Positions 51,394-64,000 of a DNA stretch of 64,000 nt are shown one piece after another. The position numbers and the translations under genes were made by a program. Location: the NCBI RefSeq assembly GCF_040256395.1, contig NZ_CP158299.1:1703501-1767500 (forward strand). Reading direction: 5' to 3'. The stretch comes from Deinococcus sonorensis KR-87 (GTDB lineage Bacteria; Deinococcota; Deinococci; Deinococcales; Deinococcaceae). A model generated the notes under the pieces. The model did no database searches and had not been told where the DNA came from. It saw only the letters and a program-made list of their open reading frames with translations. How positions within the stretch are numbered: the stretch's first letter is position 1; each line of letters starts with the position of its first letter.

Positions 51394-52209
51394 TTACGCC
51401 TGCCGGTCCTGGGCGCGGCGCACCAGCCCCGGCACCACCCGGCGCGGCACGAAGCGCGGCAGCACGGTCAGGAGCTGGTTGGCGGCGCCCGTCACCTGCA
51501 CCGCCTGCCCCCGGAACATCGCGTCCAGGCCCTGCCGCGCCACCTCCTCGGCGCTGAGCAGCATCGGGTTGCGGCTGGGGGTGGAGAGCAGCCGGGACGC
51601 TTCCATCTGCGCCCGGGCCTGGAAGCCGGTCTGCACCGGGCCGGGGCACAGCGCCGTGACGGCCACCCCAGTGCCGCGCACCTCCTCGTTGAGCGCCTCC
51701 GAGAAGCTCAGCACATAGGCCTTGCTGGCGTAGTACACCGCCATCAGCGGCCCCGGCATGAAGGCGGCGGTGCTCGCCACGTTCAGCACCCGGCCCCGGC
51801 CCCGCTCCAGCATCCCGGGCAGGAAGCGGTGGGTCAGCTCCGTAAGGGCCGTGATGTTCAGCTGGATCATGTCCAGTTCGTGCTGGCGCTCCAGGGTCCA
51901 GAACTCGCCGTAGCTGGCAAAGCCCGCGTTGTTGATCAGGAAATCCACCTTCAGGCCGCGCTCCTCCACCGTCTGCTGCAGCCGGGCGGGGGCCTGCGGG
52001 TCTGAGAGGTCCAGCGCCACCACGTCGGCCCGGATGCCGTGCTGGACCGAGAGGCGGTCGGCCAGCGTCTGGAGGCGCCCTTCCGAGCGGGCCACCAGCA
52101 GCAGGTGAATGCCGCGGGCGGCCAGCTGAACGGCCATGGCTTCACCGATGCCACCGCTGGCTCCGGTGATCAGGGCGGTGGGACGGGGGTCGGATGCGGG
52201 CTGTGTCAT
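51394..52209 (-). CDS. Short-chain dehydrogenase/reductase
   Basis: From ATG 52209 (AGGAG upstream) the protein has 271 residues. It is a classical SDR: TALITGASGGIGEAMAVQLAARG (NADP loop), DFLINNAGFASYG, the catalytic Ser in VLNVASTAAFMPGP and the YxxxK in YYASKAYVLSFSEAL. The DltE/YqjQ-like subgroup often acts on lipids or steroids; the substrate is unknown. It is divergent from a TetR repressor and shares with it a long inverted-repeat operator, so expression is probably inducible. Confidence 0.9.
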   Translation of the reverse strand: MTQPASDPRPTALITGASGGIGEAMAVQLAARGIHLLLVARSEGRLQTLADRLSVQHGIRADVVALDLSDPQAPARLQQTVEERGLKVDFLINNAGFASYGEFWTLERQHELDMIQLNITALTELTHRFLPGMLERGRGRVLNVASTAAFMPGPLMAVYYASKAYVLSFSEALNEEVRGTGVAVTALCPGPVQTGFQARAQMEASRLLSTPSRNPMLLSAEEVARQGLDAMFRGQAVQVTGAANQLLTVLPRFVPRRVVPGLVRRAQDRQA

Positions 52210-52230
52210 GGGGTCTCCTGACGGGGTTAA

Positions 52231-52270
52231 CTTACCCTCGGTCAGTTCAGAGTAAGTGACCGAGGGTAAG
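52231..52270. promoter_or_regulatory. TetR operator: 14-bp inverted repeat between SDR and tetR
   Basis: CTTACCCTCGGTCA (52231-52244) and TGACCGAGGGTAAG (52257-52270) are perfect complements separated by 12 bases. The whole lies 22 bases upstream of the SDR start and 67 bases before tetR. GTAAG/CTTAC units recur at the flanks and in the centre. It is in the right place for one TetR protein to control both genes. Confidence 0.65.
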
Positions 52271-52336
52271 TAAGTCAAGAGATGCCGGATAGGCGCTAAG
52301 AGAACGCTGCGTGTGGCTGCGTGCTATAACTGACCC

Positions 52337-52987
52337 ATGGTTAAGCAGGTGCGCGCCCGCAGCGAGGAGGCCAAGCTGGAGCGGCGCAGCGAGATTCTGG
52401 CCCAGGCCCGCCGGCTGGCCACCACCGTGCGCTATCCGGACCTCACGCTGCAGCAGGTGGCCGAGCAGGTCGGGCTCAGCAAGCCGGCCCTCTACGCGTA
52501 CTTTCCTACCAAAGAGGAGCTGTTCCTCAGCCTGACCCAGCAGGTGCTGGGCGAGTGGCTGGCCGCGCTGGAGCAGCACCTGCGGCTGGGGGCCCGCCAT
52601 ACTCCGGGCAGCCTGGCGGGCCTGATGGTCACGCTGCTGCGGGAGCGCCCTGAGCTGATGGTCCTGATGCCGCTGCTCTCGATGCTGTTCGAGCGCAACA
52701 TCGGGGTGGAGCGGGCCCGCGACTACAAGCACTGGCTGGTGGAGCGCGCCGGTACGCTGGCGACGCTGCTGGAGCAGGCACTGCCAGGACTGCCGCCGGG
52801 CGCCGGGTGGCGGCTGCTGACCTACACCCAGGCGCTGATTGCCGGCCTGCAGCCCATGAGCGACCCGGCGGCCAGCGTGCAGCAGGTGCTGGACGACCCG
52901 CAGCTGAAAGCGCTGCGGCTGGAGTTCCTGCCGACCCTGCAGGACGCCCTCACCGCCCTGTGCCGGGGGCTGGTGGAGCCACAGTAA
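52337..52987 (+). CDS. TetR/AcrR family transcriptional regulator
   Basis: The 216-residue protein has an N-terminal TetR DNA-binding domain (RRSEILAQARRLATTVRYPDLTLQQVAEQVGLSKPALYAYFPTKEELFLSL) and a helical ligand domain (residues 75-210) with no obvious family name. It probably represses itself and the divergent SDR gene through the inverted repeat between them. TATAACT (52325-52331) lies five bases before ATG 52337, so the mRNA is probably leaderless. Confidence 0.9.
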   Translation: MVKQVRARSEEAKLERRSEILAQARRLATTVRYPDLTLQQVAEQVGLSKPALYAYFPTKEELFLSLTQQVLGEWLAALEQHLRLGARHTPGSLAGLMVTLLRERPELMVLMPLLSMLFERNIGVERARDYKHWLVERAGTLATLLEQALPGLPPGAGWRLLTYTQALIAGLQPMSDPAASVQQVLDDPQLKALRLEFLPTLQDALTALCRGLVEPQ

Positions 52988-52988
52988 T

Positions 52989-53014
52989 GCCCCGGGCCTG
53001 TTCAGGCCCGGGGC
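52989..53014. terminator. Bidirectional terminator between tetR and acyl-CoA dehydrogenase genes
   Basis: GCCCCGGGCCT (52989-52999) and AGGCCCGGGGC (53004-53014) around GTTC, an 11-bp perfect stem between convergent genes. Confidence 0.7.
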
Positions 53015-53039
53015 ACCACAGAGACTGGAACTGACTGCC

Positions 53040-54866
<1,827 letters not shown>

Positions 54867-54882
54867 GGCTGGTCCTCCGGGG

Positions 54883-54914
54883 TGAATTGGGTTCAATAAC
54901 TTGAACTGAGTATA
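54883..54914 (-). promoter_or_regulatory. Promoter and fad-type operator of the acyl-CoA dehydrogenase gene
   Basis: On the minus strand the -10 is TATACT (54914-54909). Immediately downstream is the dyad GTTCAA-GTTA-TTGAAC (54906-54891), overlapping a second half-matching site ATTGAACCCAATTCA (54897-54883). ATTGAAC is identical to the arm of the perfect palindrome at 36426, and in both cases the site covers the transcription start. Confidence 0.6.
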
Positions 54915-54966
54915 ACAAATTCCGCCGGTTCCAAGTGGGCGTCAGCACCCAGGCTGCACCCCCGCT

Positions 54967-56625
54967 TCAGGCCCGGCCCGCCTCGTACTCGGCCCGCGCC
55001 GCCTCCTGCAGCGGACGCCACGCCACCTTGCCGGTGGGGCTGCGCGGCAGGCTGTCCACGAAGCGCACCTCGCGCGGGGCCTTGTAGTGCGCCATCTGGT
55101 TGCGCGCCCAGCTGATGAACTCCGCCTCGGTCAGCGCCTCACCCGGCTTCAGCACCACCAGCGCCCGTGCCTTCTCGCCGCTGCGCTCGTCCGGCACCGC
55201 AATCACCACCACCTCCTGCACCGCCGGGTGGGCGTGCAGCACATTCTCCACCTCGGCAGGCCACACCTTCATGCCGGCGGCGTTCACCATCCGCTTCAGC
55301 CGGTCCACGAAGAAGAAGAACCCCTCCTCGTCCACGTAGCCCAGGTCGCCGGTGCGGAAGTAGGTCTGGCCGTTCAGCTCGGTGAACGCCTCCGCGCTCG
55401 CCTCCGGACGGTTCCAGTAGCCCTTGAACACCTGCCCCCCCCGGATCACGATCTCGCCGGTCTGCCCGGTCGGCAGCTCCTGCAGCGTGTCCAGGTCGAT
55501 GACGCGCGCGTCCACCCCGAACAGCGGAATGCCCAGGCACTGCAGCTTGGGGTGCTCCTGCGGGTTGCTGTGGCTCTGGGCCATCGTCTCGGACAGGCCG
55601 TAGCCTTCCAGGAAGGTGGTCCCGCTCATCTCGCTGAAGCGCCGGCCCAGCGCTTCCGGCATGGACGCGCCGCCGCCCGTTACCATCCGCAGGCTCCTCA
55701 GGTCGTCCGGCTGCAGCTCCGGGTTGGCCAGCAGGTCCACCACCATCGTGGCGGTGTTGGTCCAGACGGTCGCCCGGTACTCGCGGATCAGGATGCGGGC
55801 CGACTCGCGGTCCCAGCGGGCCAGCATCAGGATGGTGCTCCCGCCGTACAGCGGAATCAGCATGCTGTTCACGAAGCCGGTCACGTGGAAGTACGGCAGG
55901 GTGGCCAGAATCTGCTCGTTGTTGCTGTTGCCGCTCCACACCGCCCCGCCCACCACGTTGGCCTGCACCGTGCCGTGGGTGTGCATGCAGCCCTTCGGGA
56001 AGCCGGTGGTGCCGCTGGTGTACGGCATGACCGCCAGATCGTCGAAGCCCACCTCACAGAGGGGAGCCGGCTCGGCCTGCAGCGCCTGATCCCAGGTCAC
56101 GTCGCCCGGCTGCAGCTCCGGCTGAACGTGCATGCCCGGCGGGAAGGGAATCAGGCCGCCCTCCACACCGTCCGCCAGCGTGACCGCCACCGCGTGCTGC
56201 AGCCCGCCCGCCTTGGCGTGGGCGTACAGTTCGGCCGCCACGATCCCCGCCTTGATGCCGGCGTCCTGCACGAAGAACCCGAACTCCTTCGGCCCCAGCA
56301 TCGGCGCCAGCGGAATGATCACCCCGCCCAGCCGCCAGATCGCGTGGGCGGCCACCACCCACTGCGGGCTGTTCTGCAGGCACAGCATCACCCGGTCGCC
56401 CTTCCCGATGCCCTGCGCCGCCAGGTGGCCGCTGAAGCGGTCCGCCTGCTCCAGCAGCTCGCGGTAGGTGAGGGTGCGGCCATAGAAGCGGATGGCCAGC
56501 TTGTCCGGGTAGCGGCGGGCCGAGACCTGCAGGTTGTCGTAGAGGCTGGTGCGCGGCACCGCCAGGGTCTGCGGTTTGTTCGGCGGCCAGTAGCGCTGGG
56601 ACGGGGTGGATTCAGTGGCAGTCAT
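54967..56625 (-). CDS. Medium/long-chain fatty acid-CoA ligase
   Basis: The 552-residue adenylate-forming enzyme has the ATP loop MPYTSGTTGFPKGCMHTH, the A5 motif FLEGYGLSETMAQSH, the GQTYFRTGDLGYVDEEGFFFFVDRLKRM hinge region and the C-terminal lysine in RSPTGKVAWRPLQ. It activates fatty acids to acyl-CoA, feeding the dehydrogenases encoded on both sides. AAGGAGG precedes ATG 56625, and TATACT (56699-56694) is the likely -10. No TTGAAC site is visible at this promoter. Confidence 0.9.
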   Translation of the reverse strand: MTATESTPSQRYWPPNKPQTLAVPRTSLYDNLQVSARRYPDKLAIRFYGRTLTYRELLEQADRFSGHLAAQGIGKGDRVMLCLQNSPQWVVAAHAIWRLGGVIIPLAPMLGPKEFGFFVQDAGIKAGIVAAELYAHAKAGGLQHAVAVTLADGVEGGLIPFPPGMHVQPELQPGDVTWDQALQAEPAPLCEVGFDDLAVMPYTSGTTGFPKGCMHTHGTVQANVVGGAVWSGNSNNEQILATLPYFHVTGFVNSMLIPLYGGSTILMLARWDRESARILIREYRATVWTNTATMVVDLLANPELQPDDLRSLRMVTGGGASMPEALGRRFSEMSGTTFLEGYGLSETMAQSHSNPQEHPKLQCLGIPLFGVDARVIDLDTLQELPTGQTGEIVIRGGQVFKGYWNRPEASAEAFTELNGQTYFRTGDLGYVDEEGFFFFVDRLKRMVNAAGMKVWPAEVENVLHAHPAVQEVVVIAVPDERSGEKARALVVLKPGEALTEAEFISWARNQMAHYKAPREVRFVDSLPRSPTGKVAWRPLQEAARAEYEAGRA

Positions 56626-56783
56626 GGAAGCCTCCTTGGCAGATACCGTGTGGGATCGGGTGGGTTGTCGGGTCCTGCGCTGTGGGTGGACTCAGTATAA
56701 ATGCCCGGCTGAGTGGCGGGCCGTGAAGGGCTTCATCCGGCAGTCAGGGTCCGGCGGAGGCGCCATGCCCGGAGCCGAGCCGC

Positions 56784-56824
56784 TAGACTGGCCGCCTCAC
56801 CATCACCGCACCTGGAGGCAAGCT
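56784..56824 (+). promoter_or_regulatory. Promoter and leader of the second acyl-CoA dehydrogenase gene
   Basis: TAGACT (56784-56789) is a -10 candidate, followed by a leader of about 28 bases with GGAGG (56814-56818) six bases before ATG 56825. This is a conventional leader rather than the leaderless form. The gap is shared with the divergent ligase gene. Confidence 0.45.
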
Positions 56825-57964
<1,140 letters not shown>

Positions 57965-58041
57965 CGAGGGAAGACGTGACCCGAGCGGGCCGCTCTTGAG
58001 GGAAGGGCCTGGTCGCCCCTCCGCCTCCGCGCCTGATCTGA

Positions 58042-58076
58042 CCGGCCGGTTCATGAACAGCCGGCCGGAAAATTTT
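58042..58076 (+). terminator. Probable terminator after the acyl-CoA dehydrogenase gene
   Basis: CCGGCCGG (58042-58049) and CCGGCCGG (58061-58068) pair across an 11-base loop containing TTCATGAA, followed by AAAATTTT. Confidence 0.5.
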
Positions 58077-58079
58077 GGA

Positions 58080-58108
58080 TTGACACCATCTTTAGCGCAT
58101 GCCATTCT
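58080..58108 (+). promoter_or_regulatory. Promoter of the Liv transporter operon
   Basis: A perfect TTGACA (58080-58085), 17 bases, then CATTCT (58103-58108). This is the strongest classical -35 in the window. The leader of about 70 bases contains a small hairpin CTCCAG-TGTGG-CTGGAG (58138-58154) and ends with GGAGG five bases before ATG 58183. Confidence 0.6.
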
Positions 58109-58182
58109 GGCCGCACCACAACTTTTCAATTGGTTGCTCTCCAGTGTGGCTGGAGAGACTACGGATGTTCCTGGAGGCTGCT

Positions 58183-59328
<1,146 letters not shown>

Positions 59329-59338
59329 GGCCTCTTCC

Positions 59339-59439
59339 GGTGGCGTCCGGGCCAGCCTGGACGCCACCCGAGCGGAGCGAGCGGGCCCCCCGCGCGTTCC
59401 GGGAAATGGAAGACCTCCGGGTGCCGTTCACGGAGGTCT
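59339..59439 (+). terminator. Two hairpins in the gap between livK and livH
   Basis: GGTGGCGTCC/GGACGCCACC (59339-59348, 59359-59368) and AGACCTCCG/CGGAGGTCT (59411-59419, 59431-59439). Neither has a T-run. Such elements commonly let a binding-protein gene be transcribed more than its permease genes or stabilise its mRNA. The rest of the 220-base gap shows no gene. Confidence 0.5.
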
Positions 59440-59548
59440 GGAACCGGACGGAATGCCCACCTGTCCTCGCCCCTGACTTCTGCGCCGCGCTCCTCCGTCC
59501 AGTGGGGAACGCGGCCTGAAGCATTCCGGCCACCCTGGAGGCGCTGCC

Positions 59549-60411
<863 letters not shown>

Positions 60412-60415
<4 letters not shown>

Positions 60416-61384
60416 AGGCGCTGCCGGTGCGCGGCTGGCCCTGGCTGGTGCTGCTGGTGCTGGCGGCCCTGCTGCCGCTGGTGGTGCACAGCAGCTACCT
60501 CTTCGACATCGCCATCAACGTCATGATCTTCGCCATCGCCGCCTACGGCATGAACGTGATGCTCGGCTACGCGGGCCTGCTGCCGCTGGCGCACGCGGGG
60601 TTCTTCGGCATCGGGGCGTACACCGTGGGCATCCTGACCCTGAAGGCCGGCTGGAACTTCTGGCTGGCGTGGCCGGCCGGGGTGGCGCTGTGTGCGGTGC
60701 TGGGCCTGCTGCTGGGGCTGGTGGCGTTCCGCACCCGCGACGACGTGTTCGCCATCTTCACGCTGGGGGTGGGCGTCATCATCACCCAGGTGATCAACAA
60801 GTGGGACGCCCTGACCGGCGGCAACGACGGTCTCAACGGGGTGGCGGTGCCGAAGCTGGCGGGCCTGGATTTCGGCAAGTCCGGCACCTTCTATTATCTG
60901 GCGCTGCTGAGTCTGGCGCTGACGGTGTTCCTGGTCGCGCGGGTGCGCGCCTCGCTGTTCGGGCGCTCGCTGATCGCCATCCGCGGCGGCGAGGACCTGG
61001 CCCGCAGCGCCGGCATCAACGTGTACACCCACAAGCTGAGTGTGATGATGCTCTCCACCGCGCTGGCCGGGTTTGCGGGCGGGCTGTACGCCGTGTACAT
61101 CGGCTTTCTGGGGGCGGCCATCACCGGCCCCACCACCACCTTCACCATCCTGCTGTATCTGCTGGTGGGCGGCGTGGGCACGCTGGCCGGACCGCTGCTC
61201 GGCACCCTGATCATCCGGGTGCTGCAGCAGAGTGTGCAGGGCCTGCAGGACTACCAGTACATCGTGTTCGGGCCGCTGCTGGTGCTGCTGGTGCTGTTCT
61301 TCCCGGCGGGGCTCGCCGGGGTGTGGGGGCAGCTGCAGGGCCGCCGTTCCGCGTTTGCCGCGCGCAAGGGCAAGGGGGTGCAGG

Positions 61385-61398
<14 letters not shown>
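60412..61398 (+). CDS. livM: Branched-chain amino acid ABC transporter permease
   Basis: The 328-residue protein has about ten helices and the LivM marks [33 protein letters not shown] and [46 protein letters not shown] (ATPase contact), with [19 protein letters not shown]. It pairs with LivH to form the channel. The start is GTG 60412. Its 3' end overlaps livG by 14 bases. Confidence 0.92.
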
Positions 61399-62213
<815 letters not shown>

Positions 62214-62221
<8 letters not shown>

Positions 62222-62942
62222 AGGCCAGGGGCAGACGTTGGAGGTGCGCGGGCTCTCGGTGCGCTACGGGGCCTACACGGCGCTGCACAGCGTCAGCCTG
62301 GAGGTCCATCCCGGCGAGATCGTGGTGCTGCTGGGGGCCAACGGGGCCGGCAAGAGCAGCCTGTTTCGCACGCTCTCGGGGCTGCAGCGGCCCAGCAGCG
62401 GCGACGCGCTGTACGGCGGCCAGCCGCTCACGCTGGGCCGCCCGGAGCGCTGCGTGGCGCTGGGGGTGGCGCAGTGTCCGGAAGGCCGGCTGCTGTTTCC
62501 GCAGCTGAGCGTGGAGAAGAACCTGCGGCTGGGCGCGTTCGTGCACCGGCGCGAGGCCAGGGGCAACGAGTCGGAACTGCAGCGCGTCTACAGCCTATTT
62601 CCGATCCTGGCCGACAAGCGCCACGACCCGGCCGGCAGCCTGTCGGGCGGGCAGCAGCAGATGGTGGCCATCGGGCGGGCCCTGATGGCGCGGCCAAAGG
62701 TGCTGCTGCTGGACGAGCCGAGCCTGGGGCTGGCCCCGCTGGTGGTGGATCAGGTGTTCGGGGCGGTGCAGCAGGTGAACGAGGCGGGCGTGAGCGTGCT
62801 GCTGGCCGAGCAGAACGCCTTCGCGGCCCTGAGTATTGCCCACCGCGCCTACGTGATGGAGGGCGGGCACGTCACGATCCAGGGCAGCCGCGATGAGCTG
62901 CTGCATGACGACCGGGTGCGGAGCGCCTACCTGGGCATGTGA
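62214..62942 (+). CDS. livF: Branched-chain amino acid ABC transporter ATPase
   Basis: The 242-residue ATPase has Walker [10 protein letters not shown], the LivF mark [23 protein letters not shown], a perfect signature [16 protein letters not shown], Walker [14 protein letters not shown] and the switch residue in VLLAEQNA. It overlaps livG by eight bases. The normal signature here means one composite ATP site of the LivG/LivF pair is standard and the other is not. Confidence 0.94.
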
Positions 62943-62987
62943 GGCAAGGTCGGCCGGCGGGAGGGACCGGGTGACGGCCCCTCCCGC

Positions 62988-63018
62988 TTGACTTCGAGCG
63001 CGCTCGAAGTCTTAGGGT
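62988..63018 (+). promoter_or_regulatory. MerR-type promoter with a 22-bp perfect palindrome in a 19-bp spacer
   Basis: TTGACT (62988-62993) and TAGGGT (63013-63018) are 19 bases apart, the overlong spacing activated by MerR proteins. A perfect 22-bp palindrome (62990-63011, GACTTCGAGCG and its complement) fills the spacer. The -10 is six bases before GTG 63025, so the transcript is leaderless. Confidence 0.75.
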
Positions 63019-63024
63019 GATGGG

Positions 63025-63417
63025 GTGACGGCAGCAACAGCAATCGGCTACAGCATCCGGGAGGCAGCCCTTGAGCTGGGCGTCAGCGTGCATACCCTGC
63101 GCTACTACGAGCGCGAGGGCCTGCTGAGCGTACCGCGCCTGGACAGCGCCCAGCGCCGCTACGGTCCACAGGAGCTGGAGCGGCTGCGTTTTCTGCTGGC
63201 GTTGCGCGGCACCGGCATGTCCATGGCCCTGATCCGGCGCTACATGCGGCTGGTCGGCCAGGGCGACGGGACCGTGGCGGAGCGCCGCGCCCTGCTGCTG
63301 GAACACCAGCAGGCCGTCACCGAGCAGATCCGCACCCTCCAGCACGACCTGGGGGCCATCCGGCGCAAGCTGGAGATCTACGACCGCCTTACCGGGCGGA
63401 CCGAGGGAGTGAACTGA
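63025..63417 (+). CDS. MerR family regulator
   Basis: The 130-residue protein has the MerR winged helix (YSIREAALELGVSVHTLRYYEREGLLSVPRLDSAQRRYGPQELERLRFLLALRGTGMSMALIRRYMRLV) and a coiled-coil dimer helix (residues 80-120). No cysteine is present, so it is not a metal sensor of the MerR/CueR kind; it resembles the short TipA-N or AdhR-like class that responds to aldehydes or other electrophiles. It controls its own promoter and the aldo/keto reductase gene that starts directly after its stop. Confidence 0.9.
   Translation: MTAATAIGYSIREAALELGVSVHTLRYYEREGLLSVPRLDSAQRRYGPQELERLRFLLALRGTGMSMALIRRYMRLVGQGDGTVAERRALLLEHQQAVTEQIRTLQHDLGAIRRKLEIYDRLTGRTEGVN

Positions 63418-64000
<583 letters not shown>

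Overview
This window looks like chromosomal DNA of a Deinococcus species. The evidence is the very high GC content, the family content (a CarH/LdrP light-response pair, a Thermus-type GidA-related protein, a TrmB with a long C-terminal tail, VF530) and above all the promoter style. At least twelve start codons sit exactly six bases after a TANNNT hexamer, which is the leaderless-mRNA arrangement described for Deinococcus. Most operon members are joined by ATGA or GTGA overlaps. I see no insertion sequence, phage gene, CRISPR array, tRNA or rRNA, so this is mostly ordinary chromosome with a few specialised modules.

Layout. 1-13.7 kb: end of the (p)ppGpp synthetase/hydrolase gene, two unknown proteins, an NAD-dependent epimerase, citrate synthase, a class III aminotransferase, a Nudix hydrolase, an FAH-family hydrolase, an S41 protease, a sulfur module (TSUP exporter, DUF1634, rhodanese), a tRNA-modification pair (GidA-related and TrmB) and a HTH protein. 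13.7-19.3 kb: a probable light/B12-controlled carotenoid locus, with a CarH-type regulator, an LdrP-type CRP/FNR protein and two further genes on the minus strand, divergent from a UbiA prenyltransferase and a CrtI/CrtD-type desaturase. 19.3-25 kb: VF530, RluA-type protein, RecO, a VOC protein, glmS preceded by a glmS ribozyme, and an enoyl-CoA hydratase.

25-35 kb: an FmdB-like protein without cysteines, an HtrA-type protease, a VWA protein with tandem repeats, a TPR protein, a periplasmic oxidation operon (cytochrome c-PQQ dehydrogenase, Tat-exported protein, cupredoxin), a YqhA protein, IspF and TrmL. 35-41.4 kb: glutaryl-CoA dehydrogenase, the FadB/FadN-type multifunctional enzyme, an alpha/beta hydrolase and a thiolase. 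41.4-45 kb: the circularly permuted ATP-grasp / alpha-E / transglutaminase cluster. 45-50 kb: DinB, a MOSC protein and a MarR-controlled operon of two ring-cleaving-dioxygenase-like proteins and an esterase, resembling the Bacillus Mhq quinone-resistance system. 50-64 kb: an MFS transporter, an SDR/TetR divergent pair with a long operator, acyl-CoA dehydrogenases, an acyl-CoA ligase, a full branched-chain amino acid (Liv) ABC transporter, and a MerR regulator with an aldo/keto reductase cut by the window end.

How the parts fit. A large fraction of the right half serves acyl-CoA catabolism. The fad operon at 36.4 kb and the acyl-CoA dehydrogenase at 54.9 kb share a TTGAAC/GTTCAA operator at their promoters, so they are probably one regulon. 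The Liv transporter, the methylglutaconyl-CoA-hydratase-like protein and glutaryl-CoA dehydrogenase suggest amino-acid-derived acyl-CoA feeds the same route to acetyl-CoA and citrate synthase. The most interesting elements are the glmS ribozyme, the CarH/LdrP carotenoid locus, the MarR/Mhq-like operon with a near-perfect 24-bp operator, the permuted ATP-grasp cluster with its repeated promoter element and mini-ORF, and the PQQ/cupredoxin operon with a predicted glutamine copper ligand. All functional statements are homology or motif readings by eye; no database search was run.
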